Assembly (NCBI GenBank): GCA_002919115.1
Contig: PKER01000131.1
Span: 1 to 14,609 of the forward strand
Origin: a bacterium
GTDB lineage: Bacteria > Actinomycetota > Thermoleophilia > Solirubrobacterales > 70-9
Length of the DNA stretch: 14,609 nucleotides
Direction: 5' to 3'
This document shows, piece after piece, positions 5,657-13,549 of this stretch. Within the stretch, counting starts at the first letter, position 1. Every line of letters starts with the position of its first letter. Made by a program: the position numbers and the translations under genes. The notes beneath the pieces were generated by a model. That model searched no databases and had not been told where the DNA came from. It worked only from the letters and a program-made list of their open reading frames with translations.

Positions 5657-7918
5657 ATGCCCGAAGAGCCTGGGACAGTAGGCGGTCACGACGAAGGGCG
5701 CGAGGATCAGCCGCAGATCAGCGGCGCGGCGATCGTCGGCGTGCTCCTGGCGCTGGTCTTGGCCGGCGCCGCCTACATCGTGGGCTACGTGAACGGCAAG
5801 GGCACGCGCGTGGAGGGGTCGGCCGCCGAGGTCAGCATGGCGCCCGCTTTCGATGCGGACGAGCTCAACGAGCCGCCGACCGAGAACTGGCCCACCAACG
5901 GCGGCTCGCTTACGAACCAGCGCTACTCGCCGCTCGACGAGATCAACACCGAGACCGTCGCGGACCTCAAGGGCGAGTGGATGACCCACCTCGACGGGTC
6001 GGGCACCGCCGGCAAGTACTCGGGCGAGGCGACCCCGATCGTCTACGGCGGCGTGATCTACACGATCACCGGCGCCGACGACGTCTTTGCCCACGACCTC
6101 GAGACGGGCCGCGAGATCTGGAAGTGGGAGGCGCAGCTCGACCAGAAGATCAACACGATCTGCTGCGGCTGGACGAGCCGCGGCGTGGCGGTCGGCGACG
6201 GCCGGGTCTACGCCGGGCTCCTCGACGGCCGGCTGATCGCGCTCGACCAGCGCACCGGCGAGCTCGAGTGGGAGGCGCAGGTGGGCGACTGGCGCAAGGG
6301 CGAGACGATCACCAACGCGCCGCTGTACTACGAGGGCCGCGTCTACACCGGCCTCTCCGGCGGCGAGTACGGCATCCGCGGCCGGCTGATGGCCTACGAC
6401 GCCTCGACCGGCGACGAGGAGTGGCGCTTCTGGGCGATCCCCGGGCCAGGGGAGGAGGGCCACGAGACCTGGCCGCAGGACAACAACTCGTGGAAGCGCG
6501 GCGGCGCGCCGATCTGGCAGACCCCCGCGGTCGACCCGGAGCTCGGCCTCATGTACTTCTCCGCCGGCAACGCCTCGCCCGACCTGAACGGGTCGGCGCG
6601 CGAGGGCGACAACCTGTTCGCCACGTCGATCGTCGCGATCGACGCCGAGACCGGCGAGTACCGCTGGCACTTCCAGCAGGTCCATCACGACATCTGGGAC
6701 TACGACGCCCCCAGCCCGGTGGTGCTCTGGGACGCCGAGATCGACGGCGAGGAGGTCAAGGGCCTGAGCCAGCCCGGCAAGACCGGCTGGCTCTACATCC
6801 TCGACCGCGAGACGGGCGAACCGATCCACCCGATCGAGGAGCAGCCCGTGCCGCAGGAGCCGTCGCAGGCGACCGCGGAGACCCAGCCGATTCCCTCGTA
6901 TCCGCCGTTCTCCTCCCACGAGGTGAGTAACGCCGACTTCAAGCAGATCCGCGACCTGGCGCGGGACACGCTCGGCAAGAACGCGCCGGTGCGCAGGGCG
7001 AAGCAGATCTTCACCCCGTTCGGCGAGACAACCACGGTGATCGCCCCCGGGCCCTCGGGCGGCACCAACTGGCCGCCGTCGAGCTTCTCGCCGGAGACCA
7101 ACATGGTCTACGTCTGCGGGATGGACTCGGCGTCCGGCTACCAGTCGGCGAAGCTCCAGGAGTTCGAGCGCGGCACCACCTACCTGTCCTCGATCTTCAC
7201 GTTCACAGGCTTCGGCGCGCAGGACGGCGTCGTGGCGGCCATCGACGTGACGACGGGCGAGATCGCCTGGGAGGAGAACTGGGAGGACCAGTCCTGCTAT
7301 TCGGGCACCACCGCGACCGCGGGCGGGCTCGTCTTCGTCGGCCACAACAACGGCGAGCTGCGCGCCTACGACGCCGAAACCGGCGAGCAGCGCTGGGCGT
7401 TCCAAACGGGCGCGGGCGCCAACTCCACGCCGGCGATCGTCGAGCACGACGGGCGCGAGTACGTGATCTTCTACGCGGCGGGCAACTCGCTGGCGGGCAG
7501 CGCGCACGGCGACTCGCTCTGGGCCTTCTCGCTCGAGGGCACGATGGGTCCCGTGGAGCCGGGCAGCTCCGGCCGGCAGGCGGCGCACGCCGGCGAGGCC
7601 GAGCCCGAGGTGGAGCAGGAAGAGTCGACAACGCCGAAGGGCAAGGGCAAGTCGCCGAGCTCGAAGGAGGCCGACGCGCGCGAGTCCGGCCAGGGCGAGC
7701 AGATCTTCTCCGACAACTGCGCGGGCTGCCACGGCGCCGACGGCGGCGGGGGCAACGGCGGCCCGGCGCTCGACGACGGCGGCTTCTCGCTCAAGCAGGC
7801 CATCGAGCAGATCACGAACGGAGGCGGCGGGATGCCGGCCTTCGGCGGCCAGCTCAGCGACGAGGAGATCCGCGACCTGGCAGCCTACGTGCTCAACGGC
7901 ATCGCCGGCGGCGGCTAG
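5657..7918 (+). CDS. membrane-anchored PQQ-type quinoprotein dehydrogenase with C-terminal cytochrome c domain
   Basis: A 753-residue quinohemoprotein. A short acidic cytoplasmic head is followed by one membrane helix (about 22-44), placing the rest outside the membrane. Residues about 75-640 form an eight-bladed PQQ propeller with repeated LDxxTGE-W blade ends. Diagnostic features are the adjacent cysteines Cys169-Cys170 (INTICCGWTSRG), which form the disulfide over PQQ, and HHDIWDYD with Asp348 as the likely catalytic base. Residues about 641-683 are a charged Pro/Lys/Glu linker. The last 70 residues are a class I cytochrome c: heme motif CAGCH at 688-692 and axial Met726 in GGGMPAFGG. It should oxidise an alcohol, sugar or aldehyde and pass electrons to its own heme, then to the respiratory chain. 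No PQQ synthesis genes are nearby. The start has a weak TAGCCG but no Shine-Dalgarno. The substrate is unknown. Confidence 0.92.
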   Translation: MPEEPGTVGGHDEGREDQPQISGAAIVGVLLALVLAGAAYIVGYVNGKGTRVEGSAAEVSMAPAFDADELNEPPTENWPTNGGSLTNQRYSPLDEINTETVADLKGEWMTHLDGSGTAGKYSGEATPIVYGGVIYTITGADDVFAHDLETGREIWKWEAQLDQKINTICCGWTSRGVAVGDGRVYAGLLDGRLIALDQRTGELEWEAQVGDWRKGETITNAPLYYEGRVYTGLSGGEYGIRGRLMAYDASTGDEEWRFWAIPGPGEEGHETWPQDNNSWKRGGAPIWQTPAVDPELGLMYFSAGNASPDLNGSAREGDNLFATSIVAIDAETGEYRWHFQQVHHDIWDYDAPSPVVLWDAEIDGEEVKGLSQPGKTGWLYILDRETGEPIHPIEEQPVPQEPSQATAETQPIPSYPPFSSHEVSNADFKQIRDLARDTLGKNAPVRRAKQIFTPFGETTTVIAPGPSGGTNWPPSSFSPETNMVYVCGMDSASGYQSAKLQEFERGTTYLSSIFTFTGFGAQDGVVAAIDVTTGEIAWEENWEDQSCYSGTTATAGGLVFVGHNNGELRAYDAETGEQRWAFQTGAGANSTPAIVEHDGREYVIFYAAGNSLAGSAHGDSLWAFSLEGTMGPVEPGSSGRQAAHAGEAEPEVEQEESTTPKGKGKSPSSKEADARESGQGEQIFSDNCAGCHGADGGGGNGGPALDDGGFSLKQAIEQITNGGGGMPAFGGQLSDEEIRDLAAYVLNGIAGGG

Positions 7919-7933
7919 GGCGTCACGCGGCGC

Positions 7934-8716
7934 CTAGGCCTCCGGCGCGGGCACGAGGACCTGCTCGATCGAGTCGGCCAGCCCGCGCTCGTTGACGTCG
8001 ACGACGACGGCGTTCACCCAGACGTCCTCCTCCGCGGTCTCGAAGCGCTGCGGCATCTGCGTGCGGAAGCCCTCGAGCGCCTGTTCCCAGCGCACGCCGA
8101 GCACGCTCGCGCGCGAGCCGGTCATGCCGACGTCGCTGATGAACGCTGTGCCCTTGGGCAGCACGCGCGCGTCGGCGGTCGGCACGTGCGTGTGGGTGCC
8201 GAGCACCGCCGCGGCGCGGCCGTCGAGGTGCCAGCCCATCGCGACCTTCTCGCTCGTCACCTCGGCGTGGAAGTCCACGACGAAGGCGTCGGCGTCGTCG
8301 GCCAGGCGGTTGAGCAGCGCGTCGGCCTCGGCGAACGGCGAGCGCGCCGCCTGGAGCTGAACCATGCCGATCAGGTTGATGACGGCGACCCGCATCCCGC
8401 CCGCCTCGACGAGCGCGTACCCGCGGCCGGGGTTGCCGGCCATGAAGTTCGCCGGGCGGATCACGCGGTCGGTCGAGTCGAGGTACTCGTAGGCCTCGCG
8501 CCGCCGGTAGGCGTGGTTGCCGAGGGTGATCACGTGGAAGCCGATGTCGAAGAGCTCGCGCGCGGTGCGCTCGGTGATCCCCAGGCCGCCCGCGGAGTTC
8601 TCGCCGTTCACGACGCAGAGGTCGGGCGCGTAGCGCTCGCGCAGGTCGGGCATGGCGCGCGCCAAGCCGGCCCGACCCGGCCTGCCGACGACGTCCCCGA
8701 CGAAGAGAAGCCTCAC
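7934..8716 (-). CDS. ymdB: YmdB-family (TIGR00282) metallophosphoesterase
   Basis: A 260-residue calcineurin-like phosphoesterase of the YmdB family, a cytoplasmic two-metal enzyme. The Bacillus and Deinococcus homologues hydrolyse 2',3'-cyclic nucleotides and affect biofilm and motility decisions. All family motifs are present in order: LLFVGDVVGRPGR at the start, VNGENSAGGLGI, TLGNHAYRRRE, DFHAEVTSEKVAMGW, LGTHTHVPTADARVLPKGTA and ISDVGMTGS. Length is normal. The GTG at 8716 is chosen because it begins right at the conserved VRLLFVGD, with TACGCT six bases upstream; an in-frame ATG at 8755 would add 13 non-conserved residues. It converges with the quinoprotein gene (15 bases between stops) and follows the 152-residue unknown gene by 64 bases on the same strand. 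Confidence 0.93.
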   Translation of the reverse strand: MRLLFVGDVVGRPGRAGLARAMPDLRERYAPDLCVVNGENSAGGLGITERTARELFDIGFHVITLGNHAYRRREAYEYLDSTDRVIRPANFMAGNPGRGYALVEAGGMRVAVINLIGMVQLQAARSPFAEADALLNRLADDADAFVVDFHAEVTSEKVAMGWHLDGRAAAVLGTHTHVPTADARVLPKGTAFISDVGMTGSRASVLGVRWEQALEGFRTQMPQRFETAEEDVWVNAVVVDVNERGLADSIEQVLVPAPEA

Positions 8717-8722
8717 CGGCTC

Positions 8723-8728
8723 AGCGTA
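8723..8728 (-). promoter_or_regulatory. -10-like hexamer of the ymdB gene
   Basis: TACGCT on the minus strand (TTACGCT with one extra T), six bases before the GTG at 8716. There is no Shine-Dalgarno, so a leaderless mRNA is likely. A TTGCGG lies upstream, but its spacing of about 21 bases is too long to be a convincing -35. Confidence 0.45.
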
Positions 8729-8780
8729 AATCAACCGGCGAGCCGGAAGCCGCAAGCGAACCGCCGCTGAGCGCGGCCGT

Positions 8781-9239
8781 TCACTTCGCGCCGGTCTGCC
8801 ATCCCGGGCGCGGCGGGCGGCCCTCCACGCGCGCGGTCCAGCGCCCGTCGGCGGGCTCGAGGCCGAGCGCCTTGACGACGCGGAACGCGAAGCGCAGGAC
8901 GTCCTCGGGCGCCTTGCGCTTCGGCGCGCGCCAGCCGAGCACCCAGCCCACGTCGGCCATGAGCTGCCAGCCCTTCGGCGTGCGGATGCCCTTGGGCTCG
9001 AGGCCGGGGAGCAGGGGGCGGCCGGGCTCGAAGCCGGTCAGCGTGATCACGAGGTTGTTCACCTCCTCGTCGACGTTGAGCTCGACGCTCACGTCGGGCT
9101 CGCCGGCGGCGGGCCTGGCGACGAGCCAGCGCTGCGCCTTGGTGCGCCGCTCGAGCCAGCCCTTCTTGCCGGTGAGCCGCCGGATGAGGGGCTCGATAGG
9201 AAGCAGGTCGTCCGCTCTGAACTCGGTACCGCGTGCCAC
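8781..9239 (-). CDS. hypothetical 152-residue protein
   Basis: A soluble protein of unknown function, beginning VARGTEFRADDLLPIEP if started at GTG 9239. The longer frame to 9341 reads through the divergent promoter of the ABC gene and gives low-complexity sequence, so the shorter form is preferred; TACGGT lies eight bases upstream. Visible features are a basic segment (RRLTGKKGWLERRTKAQRW), a probable beta-rich middle (VSVELNVDEEVNNLVITLTG), a GLEPKGIRTPKGWQLMADVG stretch and a basic, Pro-rich C-terminus. There is no signal peptide, membrane helix or Cys motif. It is divergent from the ABC transporter, with 83 bases between starts, and 64 bases upstream of ymdB on the same strand. Codon bias matches the neighbours. 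I do not recognise the family. Confidence 0.7.
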   Translation of the reverse strand: MARGTEFRADDLLPIEPLIRRLTGKKGWLERRTKAQRWLVARPAAGEPDVSVELNVDEEVNNLVITLTGFEPGRPLLPGLEPKGIRTPKGWQLMADVGWVLGWRAPKRKAPEDVLRFAFRVVKALGLEPADGRWTARVEGRPPRPGWQTGAK

Positions 9240-9247
9240 GGCCCGGC

Positions 9248-9253
9248 ACCGTA
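9248..9253 (-). promoter_or_regulatory. -10-like hexamer of the 152-residue protein gene
   Basis: TACGGT on the minus strand, eight bases before GTG 9239. It shares an 83-base divergent promoter region with the ABC transporter operon, so the two promoters probably abut. Confidence 0.4.
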
Positions 9254-9307
9254 CCGCCGCCGCGATCGACTTTGCTCGGGACCGGACCCGGCGCCCGCTG
9301 GTGCAGG

Positions 9308-9313
9308 TAGCGT
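9308..9313 (+). promoter_or_regulatory. -10-like hexamer of the ABC transporter operon
   Basis: TAGCGT, nine bases before ATG 9323, with no Shine-Dalgarno between. No TTG-type -35 at 17 bases. It fits the near-leaderless pattern of this window. Confidence 0.45.
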
Positions 9314-9322
9314 TTCCCGCCC

Positions 9323-10054
9323 ATGGCGGAGGCCGAGGCAACTGCCGGCGCGAGCCCGGTCATCGAGGTCCGCGGGCTCTCCTACTCGTTCGGCGAGCGG
9401 GTGGCGCTGCGCGACGTCTCGTTCACCGCGGGGGCGGGCGAGCTGCTCGCCGTGATCGGCCCGAACGGCGCCGGCAAGACCACGCTGCTTTCGATCCTCG
9501 CTGGCATCCGCAAGCCCGACGCGGGCACGGTCCGCACCCCGGCGGGGGCGGTCGGCTGGGTCCCGCAGCAGGCCGCGCTCTACCGGCGGCTCACCGTCGA
9601 GGAGAACCTGCGCCTGTTCGCGCGGCTGGAGGGCATCGAGGACGTCGACGCGGCCGTCGAGGAGATGCTCGAGCAGACCGGGCTCGCCGACCGCCGCGGG
9701 GACCAGGTCGGCACGCTCTCGGGCGGCAACCAGCAGCGCGTGAACATCGCGATCGGCCTGCTCTCGCGGCCGGCGGTCCTCCTGCTCGACGAGCCCTCGA
9801 CCGGCCTGGACCCGCGCCAGCGCGCGCGGCTGTGGGAGTTCGTGCACGGGCTCGCGGGCGGCGGCACGACGGTGCTCTACACGACCCACCACCTGGGCGA
9901 GGTGGACCGCTACGGCGACCGGATCCTCGTGCTCGCGGACGGCGAGGCGCTCTTCGACGGCACCGCCGCCGAGCTCCACCGGGCGGCCCCGGAGTCGGGC
10001 GCCGCCGACTTCGAGTCCGCGTTCGTCGCGTTCCTGCGGGAGCGGGGGCACTGA
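9323..10054 (+). CDS. ABC transporter ATP-binding protein (CcmA/ABC-2 type)
   Basis: A 243-residue ATPase that would power export by the membrane protein encoded next. It has Walker A GPNGAGKT (46-53), a Q-loop in WVPQQAALYRRLTVEENL, signature LSGGNQQR (132-139), Walker B VLLLDEP with Asp156-Glu157, and an H-loop in TTHHLGEV. The pattern is typical of ABC-2 exporters of the CcmA-like group, which covers heme/cytochrome maturation, drug and polysaccharide exporters. The stop overlaps the permease start (ATGA), so the two are made together. It lies upstream of hemB on the same strand, which makes a tetrapyrrole or cytochrome role attractive but unproven; the substrate cannot be read from the sequence. 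Confidence 0.93.
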   Translation: MAEAEATAGASPVIEVRGLSYSFGERVALRDVSFTAGAGELLAVIGPNGAGKTTLLSILAGIRKPDAGTVRTPAGAVGWVPQQAALYRRLTVEENLRLFARLEGIEDVDAAVEEMLEQTGLADRRGDQVGTLSGGNQQRVNIAIGLLSRPAVLLLDEPSTGLDPRQRARLWEFVHGLAGGGTTVLYTTHHLGEVDRYGDRILVLADGEALFDGTAAELHRAAPESGAADFESAFVAFLRERGH

Positions 10055-11415
10055 TGCGCTGGCTTCTGCTCAAGGACCTGCAGATCCTGCGGCGCTCCCC
10101 GCTGATCGTCGGCCTGCTCGTCGCCTATCCGCTGGTGATCGGCCTTCTGATCGGCTTCGCGCTCTCGGGCGACGACGGCAAGCCGCGCGTCGCCTTCGTG
10201 AACGAGGTGCCCGCGGGCGAGGGCTTCGACCTGGGCGCGGGCGGGCAGCAGTTCGGCGCCGAGCAGGCGCGCGCGGAGCTCTGCGACCGGGTCGAGTGCG
10301 TCGACGCCTCGAGCCGCGAGGAGGCCGAGCGGATGGTGCGCGACGGCGAGGTGCTGGGCGCGCTGATCCTGCCGGAGAACCTGCTCGACCAGCTCCGCTC
10401 GCTGACCAGCCTCGACCCCGAGCCGGCGAAGGTCGACGTCTACGTGAACGAGGACGACCCGGTCAAGGCGCAGCTCGTCGACGACCGCATCCAGGCGCTC
10501 GTCACCGAGGCGAACCTGATCCTCTCCGAGCGCATCTCCAAGCAGGCCGCGGAGTACATCGACCTGCTGATCGACGGCGGGACGTTCCAGCTCCCGTTCC
10601 TGGCGCAGAAGCTGCGCATCCTGGGGCTCGCGCGGGCGGGGGTGATCCTCGAGGGCGTGCGCAGGAGCCTGCCGGTGGACTCGCCCGCGCGCGCCGCGCT
10701 CGACCAGGTGATCGAGTTCGCGCATCTCGCCGAGGACAACCTCGACTTCGCGCTGCCCCTGCTGGGGGCGATCTCGGCGCCGATCGCGGTCGAGAAGACC
10801 GACGTCTCGGGCACCTCGACCTCGCTCGACTCGTTCGCGATCGCGGCGGCGGCCACGTTCACGCTGATGTTCGTGACCGTGCTGCTCGTCGCGGGCTCGC
10901 TCGCGCTCGAGCGCGAGGAGAACGCGTTCATCCGGATCACGCGCGCGAGCGTGGGGCGGGGCGGCCTGCTCGCCGAGAAGATCACCCTCGGCGTGATCGC
11001 CTCGCTGGCCGTGACGCTGCTGATGCTCATCGTGATGACGCCGTTCGGCGCGGTGGGGTGGGGACGCGGGCACCTGATCGTGCTCGCGATCCTCGCGGGC
11101 GGCGCCGCGTTCGCGGCCTTCGGCGCGGCGATCGGGGCCGCGGGGCGCGACGTGCGCGCGAGCTCGCTGCTCGCCTTCATGCTCTCCCTGCCGATCGCGC
11201 TTCTCTCGCTGGTCCCGTCGGGGACGGTGAGCGCGACGCTCTTCGAAGTCCTCGAGGTCCTCCGCGCGCTGTTCCCGTTCCACCCGTCGCTCGAGGCGAT
11301 CTCGTCGGGGCTCGACGCGGGCGCGGGCTCGCTCTGGCTGCGCCTGCTGCACCTCGCCGCGCTGCTCGCCGCCTACGCGGCGCTCGCCCGGGCGGCGCTG
11401 CGGCGCTTCGCGTAG
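10054..11415 (+). CDS. ABC-2 family transporter permease
   Basis: A 453-residue membrane protein that pairs with the ATPase just upstream. A short basic N-terminus (MRWLLLKDLQILRRSP) leads into membrane helix 1 (about 17-37). A large extracytoplasmic domain follows (about 40-258), with a hydrophilic part and helical QVIEFAHLAEDNLDFALPLL. Five further membrane helices are seen at about 261-283, 310-334, 341-364, 370-390 and 426-448. One long loop after helix 1 followed by a clustered set is the layout of the ABC-2 (YhgE/Pip or ABC2_membrane_3-like) exporters rather than of CcmB, which lacks the large loop. The start at ATG 10054 is set by the ATGA overlap. The substrate is unknown. Confidence 0.87.
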   Translation: MRWLLLKDLQILRRSPLIVGLLVAYPLVIGLLIGFALSGDDGKPRVAFVNEVPAGEGFDLGAGGQQFGAEQARAELCDRVECVDASSREEAERMVRDGEVLGALILPENLLDQLRSLTSLDPEPAKVDVYVNEDDPVKAQLVDDRIQALVTEANLILSERISKQAAEYIDLLIDGGTFQLPFLAQKLRILGLARAGVILEGVRRSLPVDSPARAALDQVIEFAHLAEDNLDFALPLLGAISAPIAVEKTDVSGTSTSLDSFAIAAAATFTLMFVTVLLVAGSLALEREENAFIRITRASVGRGGLLAEKITLGVIASLAVTLLMLIVMTPFGAVGWGRGHLIVLAILAGGAAFAAFGAAIGAAGRDVRASSLLAFMLSLPIALLSLVPSGTVSATLFEVLEVLRALFPFHPSLEAISSGLDAGAGSLWLRLLHLAALLAAYAALARAALRRFA

Positions 11416-11463
11416 GCCCGCCCGGCCCGTTTCCGGCGCGCCCCCGCGCGTGGGCCCCATGCC

Positions 11464-11469
11464 TAGAAT
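11464..11469 (+). promoter_or_regulatory. -10-like hexamer of the hemB operon
   Basis: TAGAAT, seven bases before GTG 11477, with no Shine-Dalgarno. It supports the GTG over upstream in-frame starts (for example ATG 11459), which would put the promoter inside the gene. The heme genes may still also be read from the ABC operon 61 bases upstream. Confidence 0.45.
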
Positions 11470-11476
11470 CAGGCGC

Positions 11477-12448
11477 GTGAGCTTTCCCGCCACGCGCATG
11501 CGGCGCATGCGCAGAACACAAGCGCTGCGGGACCTCGTCCGCGAGACCGAGCTCTCGCCGCGTCACCTCGTGCAGCCGCTGTTCGTCGTCCCCGGCGAAG
11601 GCGTCCGCCAGCCGGTGGAGTCGATGCCTGGCGTGGAGCGCTACTCGATCAACGAGCTGGTCGAGGTGGCGGGCGAGGTCCACGAGGCGGGGGTCCCGGC
11701 GGTGATCCTCTTCGGGATCCCCGAGCACAAGGACGAGGCCGGCACCGGCGCGTACGACGACGAGGGGATCGTGCAGATGGCGATCCGGGCGCTCAAGAAG
11801 GAGCACCCGGACCTCACCGTGATCACCGACGTGTGCCTGTGCGAGTACACCGACCACGGGCACTGCGGGTTCGTGCGCGACGGCGAGGTCGACAACGACA
11901 TCACGATCGAGCTGATCGCGAAGACCGCGGTCTCGCACGCGGAGGCGGGCGCCGACGTGGTCGCGCCGAGCGACATGATGGACGGCCGCATCGGGGCGGT
12001 GCGCGGGCAGCTCGACGAGGAGGGGCACGCGGACGTGCCGATCATCGCGTACGCAGCCAAGTACGCCTCGGCGTTCTACGGGCCGTTCCGCGACGCCGCG
12101 GAGTCGACGCCGCAGTTCGGCGACCGGCGCGGCTACCAGATGGACCCGGGCAACGCGCTCGAGGCGGTGCGCGAGGCGCGCCTCGACCTCGAGGAGGGCG
12201 CCGACGTGGTGATGGTGAAGCCGGCCGTCACCTACCTCGACGTGATCCGGCGCGTAAAGGACGAGCTCGGCGTGCCGGTCGCCGCCTACCACGTGTCCGG
12301 GGAGTACGCGGCGCTCAAGGCCGCGGCGCTGAACGGCTGGGTCGACGAGCGCGCGGCGGTGCTCGAGACCCTCACCTCCATCCGCCGCGCGGGGGCCGAC
12401 GTGATTCTCACCTACTACGCAAAGGATGTGGCCGAATGGCTCGCGTGA
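11477..12448 (+). CDS. hemB: porphobilinogen synthase (5-aminolevulinate dehydratase)
   Basis: A 323-residue HemB, which condenses two 5-aminolevulinate molecules into porphobilinogen in the cytoplasm. The zinc-type active site is intact: Cys120, Cys122 and Cys130 in DVCLCEYTDHGHCG. The two active-site lysines are Lys195 (AYAAKYASAFYGPFRDAAES) and Lys248 (VMVKPAVTYLD), the Schiff-base residue. The substrate region SDMMDGRIGAVR and the QMDPGNALEA segment are conserved. The N-terminus (RRTQALRDLVRETELSPRHL) is also typical. Length is normal. The next gene begins inside its last codons, so HemB, the siroheme decarboxylase and HemL form an operon. Confidence 0.97.
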   Translation: MSFPATRMRRMRRTQALRDLVRETELSPRHLVQPLFVVPGEGVRQPVESMPGVERYSINELVEVAGEVHEAGVPAVILFGIPEHKDEAGTGAYDDEGIVQMAIRALKKEHPDLTVITDVCLCEYTDHGHCGFVRDGEVDNDITIELIAKTAVSHAEAGADVVAPSDMMDGRIGAVRGQLDEEGHADVPIIAYAAKYASAFYGPFRDAAESTPQFGDRRGYQMDPGNALEAVREARLDLEEGADVVMVKPAVTYLDVIRRVKDELGVPVAAYHVSGEYAALKAAALNGWVDERAAVLETLTSIRRAGADVILTYYAKDVAEWLA

Positions 12449-13536
12449 AGACCCCCCGCCCGAAGGTCCGCTCCCGCAAGGACGGTGCGGCGGTCCCCCT
12501 CGATGAGACCGACAAACGGATCCTGAACCTCCTGCAGTCCCGCTTCCCGCTCGTCCGCGAGCCCTACGCGGTGCTCGCCGGGGAGGCGGAGCTCGACGTC
12601 GACGAGCTCATGCGGCGCACCCAGCGCCTGCTCGACGAGCGGATCATCCGCGAGATCACCCCGATCTTCGACACCCGCGCGCTCGGCTATGAGTCGATGC
12701 TGGTGGCGGCCAAGGTCGACGCCGAGCACCCGCACCGGGCGGCCAAGATCATCAACGAGCACCCGGGCGTCTCCCACAACTACCTGCGCACCCACGACTT
12801 CAACCTCTGGTTCACGATCGCGGTCCCGCCCGACTCCGAGCTCGGCCTGGAGGGGACGCTCACGGCGCTGCAGCGGATGACCGGCGCCGAGTCGATCCGC
12901 CAGCTCCCGACGCTGCGCCTCTTCAAGATCAACATGAACCTCGAGATGGAGAAGGGGACGGAGGAGCTGGCCGCCGCCGTCGACGCCTCGCCGCCCCGCG
13001 AGCTGGAGCCGCAGCCCTACGACGAGCGCGACGTCGCCGTGATCCGCGCCCTGCAGGGGCCGATGGCGGTCACCGACCGCCCCTACGACGAGGCGGCGAG
13101 CGCGGTGGGCATGACCCCCGAGGCGTTCCTCGAGCACCTGCGCGGCATGGTCGACCGCCTGCTGCTGCGGCGCGTGGCGGCGATCCTCTTCCACCGGCGC
13201 GCCGGCTTCTCGGCGAACGGGATGGGCGTGTGGCGCGTGCCGGAGGAGCGGATCCTCGAGGTCGGCAGGCGAATGGCCGCGGTGCGCGGCATCTCGCACT
13301 GCTACCAGCGCCCGACCTACCCGGACTGGCCCTACTCGGTCTTCACGATGGCGCACGGGCGGTCCAAGGAGGAGTGCGACGCGATCCTGCAGTCGATCGC
13401 CGACGAGCACGGCCTGCACGGCGACGACCGCGCGGTCCTCTACTCCTCGACCGAGTACAAGAAGGTGCGCCTGCACTACTTCACCGACGACTACGCGCGC
13501 TGGGAGCGCGAGCACGGCCACCTCGCCGCTGCCTGA
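12436..13536 (+). CDS. ahbAB: fused siroheme decarboxylase (AhbA-AhbB), two Lrp/AsnC-like halves
   Basis: A 366-residue protein with two Lrp/AsnC-like halves. In each, an N-terminal helix-turn-helix (about 22-72 and 197-245) is followed by an alpha/beta ligand domain (about 85-168 and 255-350). The diagnostic motifs are SHNYLRTHDFNLWFT (113-127) in the first half and SHCYQRPTYPDWPYSVFTM (287-305) plus HGR in the second, as in AhbA and AhbB or the NirDLGH proteins. Those remove two acetate carboxyls from siroheme to give didecarboxysiroheme, on the way to heme or heme d1. Database tools often call such genes AsnC regulators. ATG 12436 has AAAGGA nine bases upstream; GTG 12445 is an alternative. 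It overlaps hemB by 13 bases and precedes hemL by 13. The enzyme call is inferred from motifs and neighbours. Confidence 0.85.
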   Translation: MARVKTPRPKVRSRKDGAAVPLDETDKRILNLLQSRFPLVREPYAVLAGEAELDVDELMRRTQRLLDERIIREITPIFDTRALGYESMLVAAKVDAEHPHRAAKIINEHPGVSHNYLRTHDFNLWFTIAVPPDSELGLEGTLTALQRMTGAESIRQLPTLRLFKINMNLEMEKGTEELAAAVDASPPRELEPQPYDERDVAVIRALQGPMAVTDRPYDEAASAVGMTPEAFLEHLRGMVDRLLLRRVAAILFHRRAGFSANGMGVWRVPEERILEVGRRMAAVRGISHCYQRPTYPDWPYSVFTMAHGRSKEECDAILQSIADEHGLHGDDRAVLYSSTEYKKVRLHYFTDDYARWEREHGHLAAA

Positions 13537-13549
13537 CCGGAACACCACG

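Noticed and set aside
6698..6706. Asp-Tyr-Asp as proof of a lanthanide-dependent dehydrogenase
   Set aside because: The same spacing (HHDLWDMD) occurs in calcium/magnesium membrane glucose dehydrogenases, so it does not decide the metal.
5594..7732. 712-codon open frame on the minus strand opposite the quinoprotein gene
   Set aside because: It is the antisense shadow expected in GC-rich coding DNA; its translation is low-complexity Arg/Leu/Val/Gly with no domain, while the plus strand encodes a full PQQ propeller and cytochrome c.
7905..7960. Imperfect palindrome around the convergent stops of the quinoprotein and ymdB genes as a terminator
   Set aside because: The stem needs bulges (GGCTAGG against CCTAGGCC), overlaps both coding ends and has no T-tract.
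9910..11508. Long minus-strand open frame opposite the permease gene
   Set aside because: Arg/Glu/Gln-rich low-complexity translation, no start signal, and the plus strand has a complete ABC permease with membrane helices.
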